In this document: positions 39,421 to 51,184 of the stretch, piece after piece
How the letters are laid out: each line of letters opens with the position of its first letter
Numbering within the stretch: the stretch's first letter is position 1
Origin: Cokeromyces recurvatus
Lineage: Eukaryota; Mucoromycota; Mucoromycetes; Mucorales; Mucoraceae
NCBI RefSeq assembly: GCF_025118155.1
Contig: NW_026251389.1
Coordinates: 434,001-498,000 of the forward strand
Direction: 5' to 3'
Length of the DNA: 64,000 nt
Program-made: the position numbers and the translations under genes
The notes under the pieces: model-generated
The model's input: the letters and a program-made list of their open reading frames with translations, nothing else
The model's database searches: none
Told to the model about the DNA's origin: nothing

Positions 39421-40964
39421 AAAAAAAATAAATAAAATAAAATCAAATAAGCTTGCATACATATGATATAAATTTGCACTACTCAAAAGGGAAATAAAAT
39501 AAACTATTTATTTGATTGGCAGTATCGATATTTTCATTATACTTGCATAAGAAAATATGTAAGTGATACAAATCAAGTTCACCAAAAAAGTCATATTATA
39601 AATATGCATCTCTCATATGAGTAGACACATGCATTCATCTATTCAACATAAGTTAATAGTAGAAATACATATTTTTTTTTTAAAAAAAAAGTGTATTTTT
39701 GCAGTATAAAATAATAGTATGTTCGTAGCTGCATTCATTTTTTTTTTCCTGTCCAAACATATTACAGATTTTGAAGTTTATAATGTTGTTTTAGTCTTTA
39801 TAAAGATACCATTTTACACTTCTACATATCTCTGGAGCTTTTTAAGAGAAAGTAGTTAAAGTCACTGCAATGACTTTAACTGTATAATCATCTATTTTCT
39901 ATTGAAATAAACATGCAAATATATATTCTTGTCAAATTAATTTCAATTTATATAAGCTTTGTTTTCTATAATAATAATAATAAACTACTTCCAGCCGAAT
40001 CATAGACTTCTTCATCGTACTATTCTGCTTGGGTTCTAGTGTAACGTTTTTAGTAGCTTCTGAGGATAGTATGCCCATAAGAATATAAATGTAATCTAAT
40101 AATTTTTTCTTTTTTTTTTCTTTTCTGTAATAATTTCATCAAATTCACTTTTATTTAATTTATCCAGTTAATAAAGTTCTCTGTATTTAGTAACAAAAAG
40201 GAAATTGTATTACATTCATTGACATACACATACACAGAAAGTGTCAATTCTGTGCAATATTATAAATTTTGTTCAAGTAAGGACAATGCTAGATTTTCCC
40301 GTGATCATTGTCTTTTATAATACTGCTTTATTCTTATGACGGGAAAAGAGAACATTAGAATATATTAGGATTCAGTCTAATAGCGCATACTGTCTGATTC
40401 ATCTACAAGCTTATTCCTGTTATATTTTCTATTTTAGCAAAGAGAAAGTAGTATTCATTATAGCCGAACAGAAGACTTTATTTGTTACTGTCCTAGTATC
40501 CACAGTAATTGTCCTTTTTTTTTCTTGGATTTTGAACTATCTCAACAATTGCAATAATTGACAATCCCTTTGGTGTTGTTTCTCTTGACAATCAAATATG
40601 TATATATATGTATTTATATATATATATATATATATTTACTTACAATATATAGAAATCATGTTGAAGAAAGTTTGTTTTCGATATAACATTATTATTCCAT
40701 ATTTCTTTTCTCCTGTCTAATGCTCAGGGGGGTTGGGTTTTTTTTTATGCTAAACACAAAAACCAAAAAAAAAGGCCCCCCCCAATTTTCCTTATACATA
40801 TCTATTCTTTAGTCTCGACGGGATTTTAAATAATTTTTTTTTTTTTTTTTTTTTTTTGAAAAACAGCTTAGCTTTCTCTACAAGAGAAAAAAAAAAACAA
40901 GGTATTTCTTTCTTTTTTTTTTTTGGAATCTAGTCTTGTCTTCTTTTCTTATTTGTTATTATAA
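39421..40964. other. Intergenic region with one perfect hairpin
   Basis: About 1.5 kb between two plus-strand genes. It contains an 11-bp perfect inverted repeat at 39854-39881, a T-run/A-run palindrome at about 39672-39690, a G-run/C-run block at 40731-40786, and a T-run at about 40836-40857 upstream of the kinase. No ORF was accepted. Confidence 0.6.
39854..39881. repeat. Perfect 11-bp inverted repeat (hairpin), 6-nt loop
   Basis: AGTTAAAGTCA, loop CTGCAA, TGACTTTAACT. It lies 434 bp past the helicase stop codon. It could be a structured RNA element, a binding site for a dimeric factor, or chance. Confidence 0.6.
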
Positions 40965-43258
40965 ATGCAAACAGTGAATGGTGTTCCTGTTTTTATTACA
41001 AATCCACATTTAGAATACTTTGGTTTAGACGAAGAACCCACATGGTTTAGTGCTCAAGGTGGTGTTTACAAATGTGTTAATCGTGTTTCAAAAGAAAATG
41101 TGGCTATCAAAAAATATTTAGTAGAAGAGAACATACATGAAGATATGTTTGTCATGCCTAAAGAACTCGTAGAGAATGAAATATATTCAATGACTAAATG
41201 TGTACATCCAAACATTTTAAAATTACTTGCAGTTCATTTGTATGAAGAATTTGTTTATTTGATTATGCCACTTTGTACCGGAGGTTCATTGCAGCAATAT
41301 ACATTCGAGCATCAAGTTACAATCGGTCAACTTGTCTACATTATTAAATCGGTAACCATGTTTAATATAATAACCTTTTCTAATACAACTCATCATTGTG
41401 TAATTAGATCGCTTCAGGGCTTGCAAAAATTCATTCATATGGTTACATACATAGAGACATTAAATGTGACAATATTTTCTTAAATCAAGAGGACAATAGT
41501 ATTGTTATAGGTAAGACTTGATTATCTAATAAATACCTTTTTGTACCACATATCCTTTTCTTTTATTGTAATAAAATAAAAAATTATTTTATTTAGGTGA
41601 TTTTGGTGTGGTTTCTATTTCATCTGTGGCAGATTCAAGTGTAGAAGAAGCTGGAGTTGTCTTATTTTGGTCACCTGAACTAGTACAGCAAAAAATTGTA
41701 AACTATAAAATTGATATATGGGCACTTGGAATTGTTATATTAGAGATTTTGAATGGTGGAAGTGCGCCTTATGAAGATGAAGGATTAGATGAAGAGGAGG
41801 TAAGTTATATATATATATTCATGTAATAAACACTTTTCTTACTCAATTATATCAAGATTAAGCAAAGAATTTTGGATAATGGCAGGCCAGAATATCCATC
41901 AAATATACCAGCTTCTCTTGCTGACTTACTAGATCATTGTCTAGATCCAGATCCACACACAAGATTAACAGCTAATTATGTGTTAGAGGTATTTTTTGAA
42001 TCATTGTGGATTTTGTCTAGCTTCATATTTATAGACTCTAATTATTTACCCTATTATTATATAGCATCCTTTTTTACAAGAGTATGAACCTGAATTATTA
42101 TTTCCTGCAGCTCAATTCAATTATGATGTATCTTCACAACCTGAGTCAGACCTACAAAGCATAATGCATGATGATACTACATTGAATTATAAATTTGACT
42201 CGAGTATAGAAATGAGAAATAGGTCATCTTCCCCTACTATAAACACGAAAACTACTACCTACAGCAATAAAATGCATGCTGTGCAGTCTCCATTCTCCTC
42301 CAGAAATATCAAATGCCGTCTTCCTCTTCCATCATTTACTATGGATAAAAGCTTAGTAGCAGCTACACCAGTAAGGGAGAAGATTATAAATGTAATATGT
42401 AGGCGTCAGTCTATGACGGATGCTAGTCGTAATCAAGGCTCAAGGATTCCCGTATTATCTACTTTACATCCACTATTAGAAGAGCTTATTGTAGAGTATA
42501 AAAAGGAAAAAATAGAGACCAGTCGATTATCAATGCAAAGAAAAGCCAACCCAATAAATGCAAGAAAAATAAATCAAGGAGAAAAAACAAGATTATCAAC
42601 AAATAACAATAATAATAGCAACGAGAATATGAAATCAAAAAATATGACCAAACCTAAAGGTCAATTAAAATTACCTTCTACTAATATGATTACAAATGTC
42701 GAAAAAATACCAATCAAATATGCTGATATAAAAACAAATATACCAAAGCCCAAAATCGTTACGAATATATCTTTAAAGAACACCATGTATCAAAAACGAC
42801 TCCCGATCAGCAATAATGAAAGCCGTACAGCTAGATTATCAATGGGATTAAGTGCCAATGGTGCTAGAAAACTTTTTAAAAGTAAAGCAGAACAAGAATC
42901 TAACAGCTCATCATTAGAACACCGAGCAGAAAAAATGATACGCGCCAATATGATAAAGGAATCAGTAAGTTCAATTCATCTTAGTAAAAAACGCCCCGTC
43001 TCTTTTACTTCTTTTTCAGCCTCAAACAAACATTATTCGGATTTAAGAGTATCATCTATTCGAACTATACCCCACTATACATCTTCATCTCTTAAAATGA
43101 TAGTCGAAGATAGTAAATCAAAAAGACAATCGGTACCAGCATCATCTAAAATATCAAACAAGAATCAAAAGCACTCTAACAAGAAGCCTAGTAATAATAG
43201 TAAAGATAGTGACCATTCTCTTAAAAATAATAATATAAAAGCGCTTCGCGTTCATTAA
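40965..43258 (+). CDS. STE/PAK-like serine/threonine kinase with altered glycine loop
   Basis: Five exons. Kinase domain within about residues 25-310: VAIKKYLVE (catalytic Lys), ELVENEIYSMTKCVHPNILK (helix C Glu), YLIMPLCTGGSLQQY (hinge), YGYIHRDIKCDNIFLNQ (catalytic loop), VIGDFGVVSIS (DFG), VLFWSPELVQQ (APE region), KIDIWALGIVILEIL and HPFLQEYEPE. The catalytic Lys, Asp and DFG are present, but the glycine loop reads WFSAQGGVYKC, lacking the first glycines, and the usual GTPYWMAPE is replaced by AGVVLFWSPE. Closest in style to STE20/PAK kinases. About 400 basic, Ser/Asn-rich residues follow, with repeated RLSM motifs (SRLSMQ, ARLSMG), likely disordered and perhaps phosphorylated. Function unknown; activity is likely but regulation by activation-loop phosphorylation looks altered. 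Confidence 0.8.
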
Positions 43259-43457
43259 CAAACAAAAAAAAAATGTATATATTTATTGGTTTTTTTTTTT
43301 TATTTTTGCGCATTCTTTACAATTATTCATGTATATACTGAAGCTGTTATATGTATGTAGTTTAGACTGAGTAATATGAGTTTATTTTGACGATTACCGT
43401 AAGGTATGATAGATTAGCAAAAGTAAAGTATAGTATACATACATGTATATATACTAT

Positions 43458-43496
<39 letters not shown>

Positions 43497-44398
43497 TATT
43501 CTATAGAATATTACAATCTTTTCAGATCTCCAGTCTTCGATACTATTACTTATTAAATAATTGAGCCGGTTAGATCGATTAAGAAAGAAGAAGAAAAAAA
43601 AATAATAATAAAGCCTATGAGAGCTTGACATATACATATAAATATATAATTTAGAATCAAGCTTCAAATTCAAAGCCCCTTTTTTTTTTCTCTTTCTTTT
43701 AATCTAATCTATTTACTAGGAATGGATTATTAGCAGCATCTTTATTAAAAATATACGTATTTATATATATTTTTGTGGTAAACTATACATGTAGTAATAT
43801 TCGTTTGTTTGTTTGTTTTTTTCTTCAAAAGTAGATTATATAATGTGATACAGTTTCGTTTAATTATTTTCTAGAACCACTTGGAGAGTATAAACTAAAT
43901 GTAACACATTAAATGCCGCTGCTTTACACGATTTTGAGTCCACTACAAACTCAAAATGAATTGACGATGTGATGAAGTATCAAAGACTGTAGTTGTCTAA
44001 ACAAACAAACAACGAAAAGAAGAAGAAGAAAATAATGTTTTCCATTTATTAACCCTTAGAAATAAACATAAGCACACGGGTTGGAATAATTCAACCATTT
44101 TTGTTCTTTGTAACTAAACAGTCTTACAAAAGTGCTTTTGCCAATCTATCACGCCTCACGACAATCGTCAAATGAACCCCATATTGTTCAGTTCCAAACA
44201 TAAAAGAATGAACATACAAAAGTAAAAATTATAAATATGGACACAAAAATAGAGAAATATGGGGAGGGGGTATGTAAAGGAAAAAAAAAAAAAGAAGCCT
44301 AATGCGTGAATTCATTGTATACATATTGTATATGATATAGAATATTCAAGTATAGAGCATATTCATGTATCGTTTATTATATACATATGCAAAATTAC
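43259..44398. other. Intergenic region between converging genes, no gene seen
   Basis: About 1.1 kb between the converging kinase and peroxidase genes. It has a T-run at about 43459-43495 and otherwise unremarkable AT-rich DNA. The minus-strand ORF near 43362-43673 is poly-Lys/Phe noise. Confidence 0.6.
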
Positions 44399-45406
44399 TT
44401 AATCAAGCTCATCCAATACATCTAATGATATATTACTTTTCAATATACCATGCCAACACATAAAAGGTTTTGTTGCAAGTTCTTTCATACTATAAGATGT
44501 TTCTCGAGGATACCAATCTTCAGGAAATCTTTCATGTAATAAAAATGATTGTAAATGAGGAACCGTGATATGACCATCGCGGCCAATAATATCCATCAAT
44601 AAAGAACATTCTGTACTCATTGCAAACTAAAGCAAAAAGAAGGAGAAAAAAAAAAAGGCTAAATGATATAATACATGCATATTATAGCGTAATTTGTAAG
44701 GATGATAGATTACCTGTGTGAAGAACTTTAAATGCATAAACTTATTATCCCTAAAGGTTTCTTTCCATCTTAATTTTCTTAAATCGTTTTCGTCCTTACG
44801 AGTAAAGATATCTTTGGGTGTAGTGTCCTTATTGGCGTATTCAGTATATTTAACTATCCTATATACAAATTTTGGATCTGGATATGAGGTATTATATGGT
44901 TTCCGAGTTAAATCATGTCTTGTAAGTGAAGCATCATGCTCAATGAGACCTGGAATTGTTAAGCGATCCAGGTCGAGAGTAGACAAAGGACCAAACTGCG
45001 ATAGAAATGATGCATTAGGGTCAACTTCCTTATATGTTGAGTAAACATATTTCAAAAAGAAGTCTGTGACGATGGGTGGAGCTCCCATTAACATCAAGGC
45101 ATCAAAGAAATCATTAAGTTTGATATTACGGCCATCTCGGGAGATAAAACCATGATTAGCAAGTGTATTTACCATAGGACAAGGGGATCTGGCGTATGAC
45201 TCCTCTCGTTTATAAGGATGCTTTTCAAGTAGTTCTTTCCATTCTTCTGGTGTTTTCAATGCTCGACGGCCTTTAATCTCAACAACAATGACATAGAAGA
45301 CAACGAAACAGGCAATTACACCTAAAATGGTAGAAAGTATAACTCCTTTGATTTTATTTTGCTGCAAAATAAAAATTGGAGACTTTATCTTTTCAGATTT
45401 CGGCAT
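44399..45406 (-). CDS. Membrane-anchored heme-thiolate peroxidase (chloroperoxidase/peroxygenase family)
   Basis: Two exons joined across an intron at about 44627-44714. The start MPKSEKIKSP (45406) follows a poly-Phe/Leu artefact upstream. Residues about 19-45 form one hydrophobic segment (VILSTILGVIACFVVFYVIV) with no cleavage-like site, so a type II membrane anchor is likely. The peroxidase family 2 signature follows: ARSPCPMVNTLANHGFISRD, whose PCP cysteine is the axial heme ligand, and GLIEHDASLTRHD, the acid-base Glu motif. The C-terminus continues FRDNKFMHLKFFTQ and ERFPEDWYPRETSYSM. Family enzymes use hydrogen peroxide to oxygenate or halogenate substrates. Most fungal members are secreted; a membrane anchor suggests an intracellular, probably ER-facing, role. 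Confidence 0.85.
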
Positions 45407-45413
45407 TATTATA

Positions 45414-45444
<31 letters not shown>

Positions 45445-45692
45445 GAAAACGAAAAAAAAGAAAACGAAAAAAAAAAAAAAAAAAAAAATGCATCAAAACG
45501 AAATTTCTTTTATAGATGATTTGACTTTTAATTTGTCACACGTCTCTTTTAGTATTTGTTTATATTGGGTAGCTTACAAATAACACCAAAAAGGATCATT
45601 TATTTTGATAAATATTTTATTTTATATACATTATAACATGTTTCTTTCTATAAAATGTATTGACGTAATAATAATCTAGTCTATCAAGTCTA

Positions 45693-46041
45693 TTATTCTT
45701 GCTTTCTCCATCCGCATTCAACATTAGGATCTTTAATCATATCAACTAAAGGGAAATAATGGTTGACCATTTTTACAGAAAGCATGATTGGAACATTATC
45801 AAAACTAACACAACGGACACGAACATATGTATTGTCTTCAATATCTTTAACTGCTTTAATTAAGTCGTCTAATGTTACTACTTGTTTTGAATTGATATGC
45901 GTAATCCACATGGTTGGCACAAGACCATACATGTAAGCAGGTGAACCTTTTGAACGAGCAGATATATAAATTCGAGAGGGTAATGTTTTACTTTGTTGAA
46001 GGACAGCCTTGTGTGGTTCTAAAAATATGTACAAAAATTAA

Positions 46042-46075
<34 letters not shown>

Positions 46076-46978
46076 GCTTGTACCTTGTAATGTCGCACCA
46101 GCCCAAAAAACAACACGACTTGTACCATCACCCGAAACAGGACTTGTCTTCACTCTAACAATCATTTCTTTCTTTGCACGTAGAATAGTCATTTCCATTT
46201 CTTCTGCTTCATATTGCATATCCATTTCATACATCCTTGTAATCACTTTGCCATTCACAGAGAGAATCAAGTCTAATTCTTTTAGAACCTTTGAACTCTC
46301 GCAACTAGCTTCAGTACGTTTGACCATGAAAAGCTGATGTTTTGAAGAATTAGCTTCTTCTACTTTATTAATCCATTTATCAGATAGACCCATAGCAGCT
46401 GCTTGTGCCATTTGAACAGGAATTAATTCTGCATTTATACTTCTAAGAATAACGTTTTTTTCTCCTTTCTTTAAACATTCTAACACACTACGAACAGCAG
46501 AAATATGAATACCAAGATGATATTCATTATCATGACCATTCATATTACGTTCACCTAAGAAATTCAACCATAAACCCTGAACTAATCCATCTGCATCAGC
46601 TAATAAACCAGCTGAACACTGAAGTGCTAAAGGTGTATCTAGTGTAATAGCATCAAAATTTACACTACGGAAGCGTGGTGTCTTTATCAAAACGAAAACT
46701 AAAATTAGATTTTGGATATGGTTAAATAAAGAATAAAGCTTACCCCATTATGTGGAATTGTGACGCATGTAATATCAGTTACAACAGTATTTAAGCAAAC
46801 AGGGCGTTGATTGTGATTATGTGCAACTAATGTCACTCTATGGCCTTGTAATAATGTTTTATCACTGAAAGGTGCACTCATAACATCTGTTTCACCTAAA
46901 AGCTTAGGATCATATTGAACAACTGCAAAATTGTGTGTAGGGTGTAGAAACTATAGAAGAAAGTTAGGATTAATTTAC

Positions 46979-47016
<38 letters not shown>

Positions 47017-49335
47017 AAAACTTTAGCGGGAATAACGAGTGAATCAGCTACATTTAATGTTAAATCACCCATTGAAAAAGGAACTACACTACGACTAACA
47101 ATAACAAGGCCTTTTTCCTTATCAACAATAACACCAGCACCTTGTTTGCGACTACGAGGAAAACCATCAAGACGGCATGGCATAGAAAAGTTAACTTTAA
47201 CTAAACAACGAATCAAGTCTTTAACAGGGCCAAAACTATCATCTAATTGTATAAAATGTTTTGTCGATGGTTTAATTGGCTTTGGTGGTATTGGCTCTCC
47301 TAAATCAATAAAATCCCATAAACCAGTTTTATCATTGCGTACTGCCTTTCTGAAGCTTGACCAATGTCTTTCCACTTGGACAACTGCAACAAGAATTGTA
47401 TGTGTATCAGCAATAGAGTAGTACACAACTGGTACACGTGTACGATCTGGAATTGCTTTCATTACTGAAATAAATGTTTCGAGATTAGGCGTTTCTTTGT
47501 CGTCTACAGATTTAATAATCCAGCCATTATCTGGCCCATCTAAACGAAACACTATGACAATTAAAATTAATTTAAAGATATTAATCTACTTGGATATTTT
47601 TTTTCTCTAGCTTACTTCCTGATGGGGCAGCAACATATACACCTTTACAAGGTACACAATAGGCACGAGCTAACTGATATGAAACTTCGTTCAGCTTTGA
47701 TCCACCAATTTCAACATAGCAATTAGGAGTACTGTATAAATATGTTGTTAACTAAATACACCTCTCACTCACTCACTCTTACTCTCACTCTCTCTCTCTT
47801 TCTTTCTTTTGAACTTACATAGCGTGCAAATCTCCAACCATAACCTTTAATTCCATAGGTGTACCACCTCGTTCAATAGTAATTATGATTTCTTTTCCTA
47901 CATTAGAATCAAGCATTTCTTCAAATGGCACAAACTTGGTAATATATTCCCCGTTGATTGTCAAAAGAATGTCCCCTTCTTCTAATTTTTTATGAGCAGG
48001 GCCTTCAGGTAACACTGTTTCTACAACAAGAAGGCCAATTTCATCAGGAAAAGCCTTTCTCAACTTTTCTTCAGTTTCAGATCTAAGCCCTAATCTACGT
48101 GCTTCATCAAAAGGTCGATAGCTATTTTTTTTTTAAAAAAAAAATAGAATAAGCAATTTTTTTTTATGAAAATAATAAGCATCCTTACATAAATTGGGTT
48201 TGAATGTCACCTCTAGGTACAGATTCACCTTTTTGAACAAAAGATAATGCACGCTTGACTCTATCTAAAGGTAAAAAGAAATCAGTAGCAGCCTTTGTAT
48301 GTCCACCTGCTTGAAGAGCAACAGCATTGCCATCGATATCAATGACTGGTGAACCTGAACTTCCTCCACTAGTACTTGAAGCTGCTTGTCTAATTGTAAA
48401 TACACATGTTAGTAAAAGCACTTGTTACAATTGACTTTGATATTCACAAGTAAAAAGTGTTGAAATCATTATATGTTAAATCTCCATATTCAGGTGTATT
48501 ACGATCTAAACGAGAGATAGAGCCAGCTAAAATACTAAGTTTCTCACCAGCATCATTACTAATATTTTGTTAGTACCTAATAAAACGAGAATAGTATATG
48601 TATATATTTACCCAACGACACGAATATCAAGACCGACTTTTGCCAATTCAGGTCGAAGTTCAACTTGCGTCAGTGGCATGTACTTGATCTTTTTAGGATC
48701 AAATCTATGAAATAGAAATAAAGAATGTTAGTATTAGTTATTCTAATCATTAGTTCAAATTGTTTACTTTAAGAAACCAAAATCATGAACAGGATCACGA
48801 TAGATTGGATAAACATCAACTTCTTCATGATCATGACAAATGGCTTCACCAACAAAAGGGCCTGCACAAACAACATGACGATTTGTTAAAATAATACCAT
48901 TCTTGGCGTCTACAATAAAGCCTGAAGCCTCTGATGTTTCTGGGCCTGTTAATGATCCAAAAAAAAAAAAAAAAAATAGTAATTATTAGACTATTGTTAT
49001 ATTATTCTATGACTGTTGTCATTTTATATATATGAACCTTCAGTATCAAAAGCAGCCACTTGACTAAAACGAATAGAAACAATTGCTTTAACAACATTAT
49101 TAATTGTTCCCTGCCATTTTGAAGGTTTAAATTCAGAAGTAAAAGGGAGAGCATCAGTCATGTGTTCGTCATCGGATAGCAAGTTCTCCTCATTTAGATC
49201 GGTAGAATCAATTTTTCTGCGTTTAACTGGATAACTTGTAGTTGTTGAAGCAGGTGAATCACCACCTTCCAAGTTAAAATCCTTTGGAAGCAAAGGAACT
49301 GCTGTTTTTGCTGGTGATAAGGGTGTATTACTCAT
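45693..49335 (-). CDS. NMA111: HtrA-like nuclear serine protease NMA111
   Basis: About eight exons. The N-terminus is [19 protein letters not shown] with a nuclear-type basic patch (YPVKRRKID). The first trypsin-like domain has [14 protein letters not shown], the His region [12 protein letters not shown], the Asp region DPVHDFGF and the Ser region [16 protein letters not shown] segments ([20 protein letters not shown]), then a second degenerate protease unit and further PDZ domains follow, ending VECGWRKQE. This tandem protease-PDZ layout, about 950 residues, is NMA111. Family knowledge: a nuclear HtrA linked to stress-induced cell death and lipid homeostasis. The catalytic triad of the first unit is complete. 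Introns carry a CT/GA repeat (about 47761-47808) and two T-runs. A 54-base A-run (49353-49406) lies 18 bp upstream of the start. Confidence 0.9.
47761..47808. repeat. CT-rich microsatellite in an NMA111 intron
   Basis: CTCACTCACTC units followed by CTCTCTCT and TTTC units, intronic. Confidence 0.8.
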
Positions 49336-49348
49336 TGTATTTATATAT

Positions 49349-49407
<59 letters not shown>

Positions 49408-51048
49408 GGTTAAAGAATGTTCGGTAAAAAAAAAAAAAAAAAAAGAACTGATGATTGCTTAATCTTTTTTTTTTTTTTTCAAGTCCGCGAAAATTTTTTC
49501 TTATTTTTTAAAAAAAAAAATAAAAAATAAAATAAAATAAATAAATAGTATTTGGAGTCTATTCAATAGAAGGAAACAAAGTTGTAAAGAGATGCTGAAA
49601 AATGAGAATAATAAAAAGAAAATTAAATTTATTTCGCTTTAGGGTTAGACATAATTCAATTCTTTCAGATAATTTGGCATTAATTTTGAGATTGATAGTA
49701 AAGAGTAAATTAGATACAACTTACACAGTGCTAAGATACCAACTATTATACAGAGATACTTTAACGAGTTGTGTTCTCTTGAAAAAGCCTGTTTTCTATA
49801 GTTGGAATAAAAGAATGTTCATTTGAATAAGCTCCAAAATAAATAGGTTGAAAACGTTCTAGGCAACTATGATAGTGTAATCCATTATTATACACTTCAA
49901 TAAACTATGTATTTTCTGACTTTGATTCATTGGTCATCCTGTTTTCGATGTTTCTTTGCTTACATTCTTGACGTACTTGGTTAGTTAATTGGTAGGCTAC
50001 TAAATATACTTCAAAATTTATCATTTGATTCACTTGACATTTGGTAGGTGCTAAGTGATTCCTATTACTTCAACAGATGATAACTGTTCCCTCATGATAT
50101 CAAAAACTCATACTATGATTAATAGCTTACAATAGAGTAGGCTTTTGATCTAGTAGTGGCATATCCTGTCCTCTATCAAGAAACTACTAGAATACAAAGT
50201 TAGTAAATGTAGATCTAATGTAGATTGCTTTTGCTATGTATTATATCAATCTTTTTTTTTCCAACATTTTCTAAGGATAAGGATAGAATTATAGACAAGA
50301 CTAGAGGGTTCTATATGGATTTTTGGCTTGCAAGCTGCACGTTGTATATTCTTTTACTCTCTTTGTTTCTTTTCAAATTCTAAGAGAACTCTTTTCTCTC
50401 ATAGTAATTAATATTATTTAAGCATATTTTTTCTTATGCTTGATTAGAAACAATTGACATCTTATATTTTCGGCCAACATGACTGGAAATCTTTTACTTA
50501 CTGTATTTCCTCATTTTCATATTAAATAAGACATTATTATTTCTCTATTTTTTAATAAAAATGTATCAATTTTTATGTCACAATTAGATGGAATCCATTC
50601 ACCATATATGATACAGCCATCGTAGATTCATTTTACCCATAATTTTGAAAATTAAAGGAGCTTTTCTTATTATAATATTTTATCAGCAAGGCTTCAGAAA
50701 AAATATATAATTTGTTACCAATTATGAATAATAAATTATCTAATGACAGCATACTGAGTGAACAATCCTTAGTAGACATAATATAATAAATAAAGCTACA
50801 AGAAACTCCCTATGATATTTTATCCACTAAATTTTGAACTATGTTGTCTTGTTATTGAATAGTAACAAATTAAAGCTTTGGTTATTTTTTGTGTTAAAAG
50901 TCATGACATATAGTATTTATTTTTAATTTTACACACTCCTTGATATGTAAAAGTATACTTTTCTGCATAACACAATAATATGCCTCTATTTAGCTTTTTC
51001 ATTAAAGAAAGACTCAACTACATTTTTAAGTGACTTTCCTTCTCCATT

Positions 51049-51097
<49 letters not shown>

Positions 51098-51184
51098 AAT
51101 GAAAGACAAAAATATTTTTTTTTTCTTCTTTACTTTTATTTTTTCTTGCAGATTAATATTTTTATCTGCAAAACATATACATAT
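49336..51184. other. Intergenic region between divergent genes, no gene seen
   Basis: About 1.85 kb between the divergent NMA111 and histone deacetylase genes. A-run 49353-49406 and T-run about 51053-51090 flank the two start codons. A 74-codon ORF near 49602 has no recognisable content and was not accepted. Confidence 0.6.
49353..49406. repeat. 54-base A homopolymer upstream of NMA111
   Basis: Runs from 49353 to 49406. On the gene's strand it is a T-tract ending 17 bases before the ATG. Confidence 0.9.

Noticed and set aside
43362..43673. 103-codon minus-strand ORF
   Set aside because: Dominated by poly-Phe and poly-Lys from T/A runs between converging genes.
49602..49826. 74-codon plus-strand ORF
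   Set aside because: No recognisable domain, no supporting splice or promoter context, composition like flanking intergenic DNA.
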